A model generated the notes under the pieces. The model had not been told where the DNA came from, searched no databases, and was given only the letters and a program-made list of their open reading frames with translations. The translations under genes and the position numbers were made by a program. Source: Rutidosis leptorrhynchoides (taxonomy: Eukaryota; Streptophyta; Magnoliopsida; Asterales; Asteraceae). From it: a stretch of DNA of 64,000 nt. The stretch spans positions 76,402,001 through 76,466,000 of the forward strand of contig NC_092339.1 of assembly GCF_046630445.1 (NCBI RefSeq), read 5' to 3'. Position 1 is the first letter of the stretch. Every line of letters begins with the position of its first letter. Shown here in pieces: positions 48,201 to 62,347 of this stretch.

Positions 48201-51200
48201 GCAACTACAACAATCATCCCAACAACAATAACAACCGCAACAACAACAATAACAACAATCAGAAGCAGCTATGCCAAAGGTGTGAAAAGTATCACTCGGG
48301 GTTCTGCACCAAATTTTGCAACAAGTGTAAAAGAAATGGTCATAGCGCGGCGAAGTGTGAGGTCTACGGACCAGGGGTTAACAGAACGAAAGGAACAAAT
48401 GGTGTCGGAACGAGTAATGGCGGAGCAAGTAGTGTCGGAGCAAGTTATGCCAATGTAGTTTGTTATAAATGCGGAAAACCGGGCCACATTATTAGAAATT
48501 GCCCGAACCAGGAGAACACGAATGGACAAGGCCGCAGAAGAGTTTTCAATATTAATGCGGCAAAGGCACAGGAAGACCCGGAGCTTGTTACGGGTACGTT
48601 TCTTATTGACAATAAATCTGCTTACGTTTTATTTCATTCGGGTGCGGATAGAAGCTATATGAGTAGAGATTTTTGTGCTAAATTAAGTTGTCCATTGACG
48701 CCGTTGGATAGTAAATTTTTACTCGAATTAGCAAACGGTAAATTAATTTCAGCAGATAATATATGCCGGAATCGAGAAATTAAACTGGGTAGCGAAATAT
48801 TTAAGATTGATTTGATACCAGTAGAGTTAGGGAGTTTTGATGTAATAGTTGGCATGGACTGGCTGAAGAAGGTGAAATCAGAGATCGTATGTTATAAAAA
48901 TGCAATTCGCATTGTACGAGAAGAAGGAGAACCCTTAATGGTGTACGGAGAAAAGGGCAACATGAATCTACATCTTATTAGTAATTTGAAGGCACAAAAA
49001 CTAATAAGAAAAGGTTGCTATGCTGTCCTAGCACACGTCGAGAAAGTACAAACTGAAGAAAAGAGCATCAATGATGTTCCCGTCGCAAAAGAATTTCCCG
49101 ATGTATTTCCAAAAGAATTACCGGGACTACCTCCACATCGATCTGTTGAATTTCAAATAGATCTTGTACCAGGAGCTGCACCAATAGCTCGTGCTCCTTA
49201 TAGACTCGCACCCAGCGAGATGAAAGAACTGCAAAGCCAACTGCAAGAACTATTAAAACGTGGTTTCATTCGACCAAGCACATCACCATGGGGAGCTCCT
49301 GTTTTGTTTGTCAAGAAGAAGGATGGTACATTTAGGTTGTGTATTGACTACAGAGAGTTGAACAAACTTACCATCAAAAACCGTTATCTACTGCCGAGAA
49401 TTGACGACTTATTTGATCAAGTACAAGGCTCGTCGGCTTATTCGAAGATCGATTTACATTCTGGATATCATCAAATGCGAGTAAAGGAGGATGATATTCC
49501 AAAAACTGCTTTTAGGACGCGTTATGGTCATTACGAGTTTATGGTTATGCCGTTTGGATTGACTAACGTACCAGCTGTGTTCATGGACCTTATGAACCGA
49601 GTGTGTGGGCAATATCTTGACAAGTCTGTCATTGTTTTCATCGATGACATACTTATTTACTCAAAGAATGATCAAGAGCACGAAGAACATTTGAGAAAAG
49701 TGCTAGAAGTATTGAGGAAAGAAAAACTGTACGCTAAGTTTTCAAAGTGTGCATTTTGGTTGGAAGAAGTTCAATTCCTCGGTCACATAGTGAACAAAGA
49801 AGGTATCCAGGTGGACCCGGCAAAGATCGAAACCGTTGAAAAGTGGAAAACCCCAAAAACTCCGAAGCATATACGTCAATTTTTAGGATTGGCTGGTTAC
49901 TATAGAAGATTCATCCAAGATTTCTCCAAAATAGCAAAACCCTTGACTGCATTAACGCATAAAGGGAAGAAATTTGAATAGAAGGATGAACAAGAGAAGG
50001 CGTTTCAATTATTGAAGAAAAAGTTAACTACAGCACCTATATTGTCATTGCCTGAAGGGAATGATGATTTTGTGATTTATTGTGACGCATCAAAGCAAGG
50101 TCTCGGTTGTGTATTAATGCAACGAACAAAGGTGATTGCTTATGCGTCTAGACAATTGAAGATTCACGAACAAAATTATACGACGCATGATTTGGAATTA
50201 GGCGCAGTTGTTTTTGAATTAAAGACTTGGAGGCACTACTTATATGGGGTCAAAAGTATTATATATACCGACCACAAAAGTCTTCAACACATATTTAATC
50301 AGTAACAACTGAATATGAGGCAGCGTAGGTGGATTGAATTGTTGAATGATTACGACTTTGAGATTCGTAACCACCTGGGGAAGGCAAATGTGGTAGCCGA
50401 CGCCTTGAGCAGGAAGGACAGAGAACCCATTTGAGTAAAATCTATGAATATAATGATTCACACTAACCTTACTACTCAAATAAAGGAGGCGCAACAAGGA
50501 GTTTTAACAGAGGGAAATTTAAAGGATGAAATACCCAAAGGATCGGAGAAGCATCTTAATATTCGGGAAGACGAAACCCGGTATAGGGCTGAAAGAATTT
50601 GGGTACCAAAATTTGGAGATATGAGAGAAATGGTACTTAGAGAAGCTCATAAAACCAGATACTCAATACATCCTGGAACGGGGAAGATGTACAAGGATCT
50701 TAAGAAACATTTTTGGTGGCCAGGTATGAAAGCCGATATTGCTAAATATGTAGGAGAATGTTTGACGTGTTCTAAGGTCAAAGCTGAACATCAGAAACCA
50801 TCAGATCTACTACAACAACCTGAAATCCCGGAATGGAAATGGGAAAACATTACCATGGATTTCATTACTAAATTGCCAAGGACTGCAAGTGGTTATGATA
50901 CTATTTGGGTAATAGTTGATCGTCTCACCAAGTCAGCACACTTCTTGCCAATAAGAGAAGATGACAAGATGGAGAAGTTAGTACGACTGTATTTGAAGGA
51001 AGTCGTCTCCAGACATGGAATACCAATCTCTATTATCTCTGATAGGGATGGCAGATTTATTTCAAGATTCTGGCAGACATTACAGCAAGCATTGGGAACT
51101 CGTCTAGACATGAGTACTGCCTATCATCCACAAACTGATGGGCAGAGCGAAAGGACGATACAAACGCTTGAAGACATGCTACGAGCTTGTGTTATTGATT

Positions 51201-51922
51201 TCGGAAACAATTGGGATCGACATCTACCGTTAGCAGAATTTTCCTACAACAACAGCTACCATTCAAGCATTGAGATGGCGCCGTTTGAAGCACTTTATGG
51301 TAGAAAGTGCAGGTTTTCGATTTGTTGGAGTGAAGTGGGGGATAGACAGATTACGGGTCCGGAGATAATACAAGAAACTACCGAGAAAATCATCCAAATT
51401 CAACAAAGACTGAAAACCGCCCAGAGTCGACAAAAGAGTTACACGGACAGTAAAAGAAAAGATATAGAGTTTGAAATTGGAGAAATGGTCATGCTTAAGG
51501 TTTCACCTTGGAAAGGCGTTGTTCGATTTGGTAAACGGGGGAAACTAAATCCAAGGTACATTGGACCATTCAAGATTATAGATCGTGTCGGACCAGTTGC
51601 TTACCAACTGGAGCTACCTCAATAACTCGCGGCTGTACATAACACTTTCCACGTCTCAAATTTGAAGAAATGTTTTGCTAAAGAAGATCTCACTATTCCG
51701 TTGGACGAAATCCAAATCAATGAAAAACTTCAATTCATTGAAGAACCCGTCAAAATAATGGATCGTGAGGTTAAGAGACTTAAACAAAACAAGATACCGA
51801 TTGTTAAGGTTCGATGGAATGCTCCTAGAGGACCCGAGTTCACCTGGGAGCGTGAAGATCAGATGAAGAAAAAATTCCCACATTTATTTCCAGAAGATAC
51901 GTCAACACCTCCAACTGCTTAA
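47322..51922 (+). mobile_element. gag-pol region of the + strand gypsy element
   Basis: The region begins [16 protein letters not shown] and encodes in order: gag (about 47,450-48,050), an Asn-rich linker (about 48,060-48,260), zinc knuckles ([14 protein letters not shown] and [14 protein letters not shown], about 48,310-48,510), an aspartic protease region (about 48,590-48,880), reverse transcriptase with FIDDIL (about 49,150-49,900), RNase H (about 50,030-50,310), integrase (about 50,640-51,350) and a chromodomain-like end (about 51,690-51,900) ending [17 protein letters not shown]. It is a fossil copy with a small number of breaks. The close relation of RT and integrase to the - strand element shows the same lineage. 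Confidence 0.88.
48060..48260 (+). repeat. AAC-rich tract coding poly-Asn in gag
   Basis: A microsatellite-like run of aac/aat/caa codons, almost pure aac at about 48,150-48,200. It encodes an Asn-dominated linker between the gag domain and the zinc knuckles. The - strand relative has no such tract. Confidence 0.9.
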
Positions 51923-51940
51923 AATTTCGGGACGAAATTT
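51922..51940 (+). promoter_or_regulatory. Hairpin just before the polypurine tract
   Basis: AAATTTCG-GGA-CGAAATTT forms an 8-bp perfect stem with a 3-base loop. It recurs at the same place before the 3' LTR of the LARD-like element (56,558-56,576) and of the - strand element (37,386-37,404). Confidence 0.85.
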
Positions 51941-51957
51941 ATTTAACGGGTAGGTAC

Positions 51958-54900
51958 TGTAGTGACCCGAACTTTTCCATGTTTATATATATATATATTA
52001 AATGAAATTGTTATTTACATGATTAAGTGTTTCCAACATGTTAAGCAATCAAACTTGTTAAGACTTGATTAATTGAAATAGGTTTCATATAGACAATTGA
52101 CCATCCAAGTTGACCGGTGATTCACGAACGTTAAAACTTGTAAAAACTATACGATGACATATATATGGTTATATATATAGTTAATATGATTTTATTATAA
52201 GTATGTATCTCATTAGGTATTTTAACAATGAGTTATATACATAAAAATGAGACTATTAATTTAAGAAACTCGAAAACGATATATATAACGATTATCGTTA
52301 TAACAACGTCTTACTAGGTACATATGAATCATATTAAGATATTGATACACTTGGTTAATTATGTTAAATGATAAGTAAATATATTATTAAGTGTATTAAC
52401 AATGAAATACATATGTAAAAATAAGACTACTAACTTAATGATTTCGAAACGAGACATATATGTAACGATTATCGTTGTAACGACATTTAACTGTATATAT
52501 ATCATACTAAGATATATTATATATCATAATATCATGATAATATAACAATTTAACATCTCATTTGTTATAATAAACAATGGGTTAACAACATTCAACAAGA
52601 TCGTTAACCTAAAGGTTTCAAAACAACATTTACATGTAACGACTAACGATGACTTAATAACTCAGTTAAAATGTATATACATGTAGTGTTTTAATATGTA
52701 TTCATACACTTTTGAAAGACTTCAAGACACTTATAAAAATACTTCTACTTAACAAAAATGCTTACAATTACATCCTCGTTCAGTTTCATCAACAATTCTA
52801 CTCGTATGCACCCGTATTCATACTCGTACAATACACAGCTTTTAGATGTATGTACTATTGGTATATACACTCCAATGATCAGCTCTTAGCAGCCCATGTG
52901 AGTCACCTAACACATGTGGGAACCATCATTTGGCAACTAGCATGAAATATCTCATAAATTTCAAAAATATGAGTAATCATTCATGACTTATTTACATGAA
53001 AACAAAATTACATATCCTTTATATCTAATCCATACACCAACGACCAAAAACACCTACAAACACTTTCATTCTTCAATTTTATTCATCTAATTGATCTCTC
53101 TCAAGTTCTATCTTCAAGTTCTAAGTGTTCTTCATAAATTCAAAAAGTTCTAGTTTCATAAAATCAAGAATACTTCCAAGATTGCAAGTTTACTTCCAAG
53201 TTTTCTAAATCCATTCCAAATAATCATCCAAGATCAAGAAACCTTTGTTACTTACAGTAGGTTATCTTTCTAATACAAGGTAATAATCATATTCAAACTT
53301 TAATTCAATTTCTATAACTATAACAATCTTATTTCGAGTGGAAATCTTACTTGAAATTGTTTTCGTGTCATGATTCTGCTTCAAGAACTTTCAAGCCATC
53401 CAAGGATCCTTTGAAGCTAGATCTATTTTTCTCATTTCCAGTAGGTTTATCCAAGGAACTTGAGGTAGTAATGATGTTCATAACATCATTCGATTCATAC
53501 ATATAAAGCTATCTTATTCGAAGTTTTAAACTTGTAATCACTAGAACATAGTTTAGTTAATTCTAAACTTGTTCGCAAATAAAAGTTAATCCTTCTAACT
53601 TGACTTTAAAATCAACTAAACACATGTTCATTTAATGATTTAAAACCTGGAAACACGAAAAATACCGTAAAACCGGATTTACGCCGTCGTAGTAACACCG
53701 CGGGCTGTTTTGGGTTAGTTAATTAAAAACTATGATAAACTTTGATTTAAAAGTTGTTATTCTGGGAAAATGATTTTTATTATGAACATGAAACTATATC
53801 CAAAAATTATGGTTAAACTCAAAGTGGAAGTATGTTTTCTAAAATGGTCATCTAGACGTCGTTCTTTCGACTGAAATGACTACCTTTACAAAAACGACTT
53901 GTAACTTATTTTTCCGACTATAAACCTATACTTTTTTTTTGTTTAGATTCATAAAATAGATTTCAATATGAAACCATAGCAATTTGATTCACTCAAAACG
54001 GATTTAAAATGAAGAAGTTATGGGTAAAACAAGATTGGATAATTTTTCTCATTTTAGCTACGTGAAAATTGGTAACAAATCTATTCCAACCATAACTTAA
54101 TCAACTTGTATTGTATATTATGTAATCTTGAGATACCATAGACACGTATACAATGTTTCGACCTATCATGTCGACACATCTATATATATTTCGGAACAAC
54201 CATAGACACTCTATATGTGAATGTTGGAGTAAGCTATACAGGGTTGAGGTTGATTCCAAAATATATATAGTTTGAGTTGTGATCAATACTGAGATACGTA
54301 TACACTGGGTCGTGGATTGATTCAAGATAATATTTATCGATTTATTTCTGTACATCTAACTGTGGACAACTAGTTGTAGGTTACTAACGAGGACAGCTGA
54401 CTTAATAAACTTAAAACATCAAAATATATTAAAAGTGTTGTAAATATATTTTGAACATACTTTGATATATATGTATATATTGTTATAGGTTCGTGAATCA
54501 ACCAGTGGCCACGTCTTACTTCCCGACGAAGTAAAAATCTGTGAAAGTGAGTTATAGTCCCACTTTTAAAATCTAATATTTTTGGGATGAGAATACATGC
54601 AGGTTTTATAAATGATTTACAAAATAGACACAAGTACGTGAAACTACATTATATGGTTGAATTATTAAACCGAATATGCCCCTTTTTATTAAGTCTGGTA
54701 ATCTAAGAATTAGGGAACAGACACCCTAATTGACGCGAACTCTAAAGATAGATCTATTGGGCCTAACAAACCTCATCCAAAGTACCAGATGCTTTAGTAC
54801 TTCGAAATTTATATCATATCCGAAGGGTGTCCCGGAATGATGGGGATATTCTTATATATGCATCTTGTTAATGTCGGTTACCAGGTGTTCACCATATAAA

Positions 54901-55379
54901 TGATTTTTATCTCTATGTATGGGATGTGTATTGAAATATGAAATCTTGTGGTCTATTGTTACGATTTGATATATATAGGTTAAACCTATAACTCACCAAC
55001 ATTTTTGTTGACGTTTAAAGCATGTTTATTCTCAGGTGAATACTAAGAGCTTCCACTGTTGCATACTAAAATAAGGACAAGATTTGGAGTCCATGTTTGT
55101 ATGATATTGTGTAAAAACTACATTCAAGAAACTGATTTCGATGTAACATATTTGTATTGTAAACCATTATGTAATGGTCGTGTGTAAACAGGATATTTTA
55201 GATTATCATTATTTGATAATCTACGTAAAGCTTTTTAAACCTTTATTTATGAAATAAAGGTTATGGTTTGTTTTAAAAATGAATGCAGTCTTTGAAAAAC
55301 GTCTCATATAGAGGTCAAAACCTCGCAACGAAATCAATTAATATGGAACGTTTTTAATCAATAAGAACGGGACATTTCA
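51958..55379 (+). repeat. 3' LTR of the + strand gypsy element
   Basis: 3,422 bp, near-identical to the 5' LTR by eye, with the same ends and the same internal blocks. Confidence 0.92.
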
Positions 55380-56593
55380 TTATCATCCTCTGATATTAGA
55401 AATTCTAAGATATCATCGTATCTTTCATTATAAATATCCTCCATATTTCTGGAGATAATTCCATAATCATTCTTAACGAAAATCAATTTTCTCCTTACGA
55501 TATCTGTGTTACACCATAAAAAAAACTATTTTAGTTTCTAAATTCTGAAACTTTCAAGTTTAAAATATAAATGTTTTGAAGTAATGTTAGGAATTGAAGC
55601 ATGAGTTAGTAGAATATAATGACACTTGATCAACGTGATTATATTATAGTAAGTCATGCTGAGTTTCTAATGGAACGTGATAAAAGTTCACAGATCACAC
55701 CCTCATCATGAACCATGTTACATAACTCTTTCATTCTATTTAATCACTAAATATATCAAGAAAATACTTTTCTTGATGATTCGGTCTTTTCTAGATATTC
55801 TGGTAATTTGACAAGTCAGATTGTGCCATTACCGTTTCTTTCTTAGAATATTAATTATGTTCATTTCGAAATTCATACCTACGAATTCTGGACCATTATT
55901 CGCTTGACTTGAAGTCGGGAAGGAAAAACAAAAGCATGGAGCTCCTAAATATAAGGGAAAATATAAAGCCTGACAACAACACATATATTACAAACCGTTT
56001 ATATCAATGCGTATAGTAATATAAAGACACGGGAGAATGAAAAACACTATAACCCCAAGGTAATGGTAGAAGAAAGTAATTTCCTCTGGTGGTAGATGAA
56101 AAAGAAAAATGACAGATATGAAAGTTAGGAGTATATCAAGAATCAGAACTGGATGAAGTATTTCACAATCTTTTGAAAGTATGAAATGAGGAAGAAGATA
56201 TAGGAGTAGTGAAAATAATGAAACGGAAGAGGTCAATTTATAGCAAAATATCGGACGCAGCAATAGAGGCAGATTACGCATTTAAAAAAAAATCTTAATT
56301 TCCGCAAATTCTGAAAAATCAAATCTTATTTAAATTATGAAGATTTTCTATTCCTTAAATTCAGAAAATCAATCGTCACTACATCAAGAGATAAGACGAA
56401 TTTCTATTCTCCATTTCACTCTATTACGATAACTTCTCACATACGATTCGAGTAATCGGATTGTTTTATCCGTATTATTCAATGGTGATAAAATTCTATT
56501 TACCAACTCATATTCGTCATGAAAACATTTTTATTGTCAGCCATGACGACCACACTCAAATTTCGGGACGAAATTTCTTTAACGGGTAGGTAC
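55380..56593 (+). mobile_element. Right interior of the LARD-like element
   Basis: Non-coding AT-rich sequence between the nested + strand gypsy element and the right LTR. It ends with the aaatttcgggacgaaattt hairpin and the tract ctttaacgggtaggtac directly before the LTR at 56,594. No protein similarity is seen on either strand. Confidence 0.75.
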
Positions 56594-57699
56594 TGTGACA
56601 ACCCGAAATTTTTTGACCAAATTTAAACTTAATCTTTGTATGATTAACATTTCCGACACGAAAAGCAAAGTCTGTAAAACTGAATCTCAAAATTTTTGAA
56701 CTACTTTTATATATTTAAATACCCTTCGGTTATTTTCGACGATTCGCGAACAATTATATGTAAATAGATACATATATACTATAACTTGAAAATGTAACGA
56801 TGTATTAATTGTTTGATACCGTACATTAAACTTATTGGTTTAAATATCTATTTGAATATATATGATAAGTTGAAATATTTATTATTAAAATTAATTATAA
56901 ATAACTTCCAATGTGTATTTAAAAACTGATTTATGTATATTAAAAAGATATATACATATATATATAATTTCAAGTTATTTAGTAAACGATAGTAACATTC
57001 ATTTATTGATTCGATTGATATTTAGATAAGTTAACTAAAGCGTTTAAGATGAACCAGTAAAACACTAATTTGCTACAGTATTTTCAAATTGCTACAGTAC
57101 CCAAAATGCTACATTGTCTTCGAAAATCACTATTTGCTACAGTAAATTGCTACAGTGACTGTGCTACAGTAAAATACTATTTCAAAATAAATAAATATAT
57201 ATATATATATATATATGTATATACTACGAGACGATGATTTATAGAAGCAAATAGTCAAAACACTTAATTGATTAAAGCTACACTTAGAGTGACATAGTTA
57301 TCAATGATTAAGTTTATATTTTGACAAAGGTACGAGTCACGAAACGAAAAGTACTAGTTTTCTCAGCGTACGAAAGGGCGTTCGAAAAACTGGAACCGAG
57401 ACATAAGTCGAGTGACAACGTACGACTTATCGGAACAAAAATTACAAATCAACTATGCATGTGAATTTAATATAATATATAATTAATTATATAAATTAAA
57501 TATATTATATATATAATTAAATAATATGTCGACAAGCAAGAAAACAAACGAAAGTGAGCTGTCCAGACGGCCCATGCGATCGCATGGCATTTGCACTGAA
57601 AGCCCATGCGATCGCATGGGCATCAGATTCAGCAAACATGTATAAATAGCTCGATCTATTCTGTTTCTTTCCTCATTCTTTTTACTCCGTATTATTTAA

Positions 57700-57777
<78 letters not shown>

Positions 57778-59464
57778 CCTAATATTATTATTTGTAATAT
57801 TAGTGTTATTATTATTATTATACATAAAATATTACGACGAGGTCATGAGCGTGTAACTTTCAAAACGAGTTCTCAAACGGGTTAAAGCTAAGGAAATTAT
57901 GGGTTATTGCCAAGGAGGTTATGGGTAATGTTCGGCGGTATATTTTTGAATCAAATCTAGTATTTATCATCTCCGTTACGTCTACGTACTTTCCTACAAT
58001 ATTGAATCACAATATTGATACGTAAGCATTTATATCTTATCTATTATATAGTAATAGTGTATCCATGTCTAGTGCTCGAATATATACTTATACATGCTTG
58101 TATACTAAATTTCGTCGTTAAACAGTTTATAATGAATCACGAATTAAATACATATATTACTGGTAAAAGGTATATGATATACATGTTTTCGGAAAGCTGG
58201 CGAAAAATCAATAACTTTTCATTTAGATATCGAATAAATTCGATGAACGGATTAAAAGATATAAGCAATTGAATTATGATTGACGTTAATTGAAATTGCT
58301 TTTGAATCTACACTTAAGATTTAAACAACTTGTTTACGAGATTGATAAAATGGATTTTTAAATATTACCAACCGAGTAAATGAATCCTTATATAAGGCAC
58401 GTCTCGTTTTGTTGAACTAAAGTCAGAATGACTTTTTGAAATGACTTTTGATAAACTTTTGTATGTTGATCTCGAGCATTAGGGTTGTGATACACTATGA
58501 CCAGACCTAGCTTGATAGACATTTACTGACCAACATATGTTCTCTAGGTTGAGATCTACGATTTTTTGATATTCCGGGTTTCGGTCACATTACGATGAAC
58601 AACTTTATGTGCTGCTAAGGTGAGTTTCATTTGCTTCCTTTTTAATTGCTTTTGCAATCTATATTTTTGGGCTGAGAATACATGCACTTTATTTTAAACG
58701 CAATGGATACAAGTACATACTAAATTCTACACTGAGTTTGAACCGAAAATCCCTTAGCTTTGGTAACTAGTAACTGCCAGTTATAAGAACTGGTGGACGC
58801 GAGTAGTAGTATATGGATCCATAGGGCTTGATATCCCTGTCCGAGCTAGAGCACTAGCCTTTTAACGGACGTATGCTATTTGAGAAGCGTACACGTTGGT
58901 TTGCGTGTATTATTAAGATGATTATACAAAGGGTACAAATTATATATACGTTAAGTTTAGTTACCAGGGTGCTCAATTTCGTAGAATATTTTGATAAACG
59001 TTTATGGATGAAACAACTGAAATCTTGTGATCCATCTTTATATACAGATTATGCGAAACATACAAACTATGAACTCACCAACCTTTGTGTTGACACTTGT
59101 TAGCATGTTTATTCTCAGGTTCCCTAGAAGTCTTCCGCTGTTTGCTATTATGATATACAAGCTATGTGCATGGAGTCTTACATGGCATATTTTTCAAGAA
59201 AACGTTGCATTCACCAATTCATCACCATGTACCTTATTTTGACTGCATTGTCAACGAAAGTACTATTGTAAACTATTATATACGGTGATTGTCTATATGT
59301 AGAAATCATCAGATGTCGAAAACCTTTGATTTAAATATACATTTATGGTGTGCCTTTTCAAAAGAATGCAATGTTTACAAAACGTATCATATAGAGGTCA
59401 AATACCTCGCAATGAAATCAATGAATGACGTGTTCGTCCATATGGATTTGGAGCGATCGTCACA
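56594..59464 (+). repeat. 3' LTR of the LARD-like element
   Basis: 2,871 bp, near-identical to the LTR at 30,332-33,256. The main differences are the lengths of the (TA)n run (shorter here, near 57,198) and the (ATT)n run (57,700-57,774). Confidence 0.93.
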
Positions 59465-60462
59465 GTTTGACTTCGGTTGACTTTGTTTGACTTGCATGAT
59501 ATAGTTGACTTTTACTTTGAAACGCGTCGAGTCGAGCAATAAGACAACGTACACTATGAAACCACACTTATATAAGATACATATATTGACAAACCTACAT
59601 ACGTATACTTAGGTTACATTACTCGGGTCTAAACCGTACAAGTCATTTGTCTTTCATTCCGAGCTTATTCAAAGGTGAGTCTACAGTCCCGCTTTTTTAC
59701 ATGTTTTCAGGGATTAGAATACACGCTGTTATATTTACATATTCAATTACTTTTATATTGACATGAGTACTACACATATGCATATTGAGTTTGTTCAAAA
59801 AGCCTCTAGCTTGAATACTTTTAAAACCATCGGTGTAAGCACAATTTAGATGGACGGATCCGTTAGGTTGACAACCTCACCCACTGTAAAAGCAGTGGTG
59901 CATTTATTTTGAACATTAAATACATTTGAGCAAGTGTATAACATTTTAGGAGGTAAAGGCGGGTATAGTGGTTTCTATACTCGGGTTAATGCTAGTATTC
60001 AGGTGCTCAGTGTATGCAGCGATAGAATCTCGTGGTCAAGGAAATTAAACTATTTTTCTGATAACTGTTTTTTTTAGATACTATACAACGATATTTAAAC
60101 TGTGGTTTACGAGCAAACGAGATAAAACCTGACAGGGTGTTGTCTACAAATGATTGAAATTTGACATGGTAGTGTCAACAAACTTTTGAAACGAGAAACA
60201 ATGTTGTCTAACAACTTTAACATTAAACTCTGGTGGTCTTTCACTAGTAAACGTTTTCGAAATGTTATTTCTTAAACATACTGTATTGTTTACCTAAAAC
60301 CTGTAGATTCACTCAACATTATTGTTAACCCGTTTTGCGTGTTTTATTCTCAGGTATTAATTGCTTCCGCTGTAGAATATTGCTGTTATGTAGAAGTCAA
60401 GCCAAGCACTGGGATCAGAGTTAACATTCCGTTAAAGGGATTTGACGGGGTGTTACAGTTGG

Positions 60463-61619
60463 CGAGATGACAATGACTCTTTTCGCGATGGTAACAGTGA
60501 CAATTATCGCGGACCAAGTTTTCCGCTGAGAAATAGCGGCGGTGGATACCCGCGAAATGACAGTTTTCAAGGGCAAAATGATAACCATGGATATGGTCGT
60601 CGTGATCGCTATTCTACGCGAAAGTGGAACAATGAATCTTTCAATATCATTCAGATGCTAACAAAAACACCTAAGGAATTTTTGTTACAAGAGAGAGTCG
60701 CTAAGTCTTTCCCTGATCCGCAGCCTTTGGGAGAGAATAGCAGGCGCGACCGATCAAAGTTTTGTGTTTTCCATGATGATTATGGTCATGATACTAATCG
60801 CTGTAGGGATTTGGCGGAATTCATCGTGGAAGCATATGAATAAGGCAAGCTGGATCATTTAATTGCGCAGAACACTGCGAGTACTGCGAATGCAATTATA
60901 ATGCCTGCAGAAGCCAATACCTCAAATGCGCCAAACATGGTTGAGCGAAAGGCTCCCACAGTGAAAAATCTGGGTGTAAAGATGGTGAGTAAGAAAGAAA
61001 ATCAGCGAGGAATTCAGGTCATTAATGTGGTAGAAGTGCAGGGTGAAATGTCGGTACTTCAAATATCCGAGCAGCTTGTAAGTTGGAAATGTCCTTCCAT
61101 TACTTTTCATCCTGCAAGTTTGACCGCAGATATGGACAAACCAGTAGTGGTTTCATGCCGCATTGCAAACACTGGTATTATGGTAATGAAGGTACAAGTG
61201 GACACTGGTAGCAGTGTAGATGTCATGTACGAATAATGTTTTAGCAAACTGCCCGTAAACATTAGGGCTTTGATGAAACCTACTACGGTTTCACTTGCCG
61301 GATTCTTAGGGGAGTCAACTTGGCCTGTTGGCCAGTTGGAATTACAAATGGATTAGTTGATGATTGCGATGAGTCGTTGAGACGCCAAGCTTTGTTGAAT
61401 TTGTACATAATGCGAATTCAGTCGCGGTTCAATATGATACTTGGACGCACTGCTTTGCGCATGTTTGGCGCTATCCCTTCTAATATACATGGCATGCTTA
61501 AATTTTCTGCTAATAAGGGAATTAGCACACTAACTTCTGTGGAAGTAGAGCCATTCTGCGCTATGATTACTCCAAATGCAAATATAGGTATTGAAGGACA
61601 TTCAGTTCACCCTGAATAA
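60463..61619 (+). mobile_element. gag end and protease region of the Tat-lineage element
   Basis: After the nested insertion the Tat-type sequence resumes with a Gly/Arg/Asn-rich stretch and the zinc-binding block CVFHDDYGHDTNRC (about 60,760-60,810). A protease-like region with VDTGSSVDVMY (about 61,195-61,230) follows, then the later block SRFNMILGRTALRMFGAI (about 61,420-61,480). The blocks are in the Tat order. The copy is decayed. Confidence 0.7.
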
Positions 61620-62347
61620 TGCGAAAATTTTGAGAAAAAAGTTGTAATGAGATGCTAAGGCAAATTGCATTAGTACGTGATATGTTGCGTTTATTTTTAG
61701 AACTTTGTAATGCAAAAAAGTAATGCATAAAGCAAAATTAATTTCAGTGTTGGTAGTTGTTTCTTTACAAAGCGAAAACACTATGTGTGGCCACGCGTAG
61801 TGATTATTTCGCAGAAAGCAATTATTTATTTTTTATAACACTAAGTTAATGTTTGTTCTGCGGATGCTTTAAGTAAAATGGCATGCTTTTCGTTAAGCGT
61901 GGCCTGTTTAAAAGGTGTAATAATGCAAATATGCACTGCGAAATAATATGCTAAAAACTAAGTGATGAAATTGCCCACTTATGTTGACTTGGAAATGTTG
62001 CGAAAGGATAAAATTTCCTAAGTGTTTGATCTTGCCAATACTTAGATGCTTCGCAATGCTAAATTTGCCTAAGGATCGATTTGCCGGACTTAGAAGATTC
62101 ATAATGATTAAAAGGCTATTTCGCATAAAGTACGCGTTTGTTATGTGCACAATAGCGAATGCGGAAATTGCAAAGGGCAAGTCTGAATTATGAATATATA
62201 ATAAAGTAAAGCGCTATATAAATAAAAACGTTGCAACTGCGAAATGTAAATATGATAGTAATATTAAGCGCGTAAACAGCGCGGATCATTACAAAAAAAC
62301 GCAATTCAGATTGCGAAATATACATATGAACACTAGCTAAGACAAAT
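61620..62347. mobile_element. Non-coding interior of the Tat-lineage element
   Basis: Sequence with many gcgaaa/gcgaat words, shared in style with the rest of this element. I recognise no reverse transcriptase or integrase and no other gene. Confidence 0.5.

Larger units (their letters stand above)
41913..55379 (+). mobile_element. Ty3/gypsy (chromovirus-like) element with extra leader ORFs, young
   Basis: 5' LTR 41,913-45,349 and 3' LTR 51,958-55,379 are near-identical by eye (TGTAGTGACCC...ACATTTCA). The flanks are tcatc (41,908-41,912) and ttatc (55,380-55,384), a 5-bp duplication with one mismatch. A primer-binding-type sequence (ttggtatccgagcg, 45,351 on) and a polypurine tract (51,941-51,957) are present. 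The interior holds an acidic leader ORF, an F-box-like ORF and a gag-pol region. It is close to whole in layout but carries a few breaks. The same family supplied the LTRs at 1-3,164 and 4,043-7,489. Confidence 0.9.

Noticed and set aside
47966-48217. Val-rich - strand frame opposite gag
   Set aside because: It is the complement of the AAC repeat tract that encodes poly-Asn.
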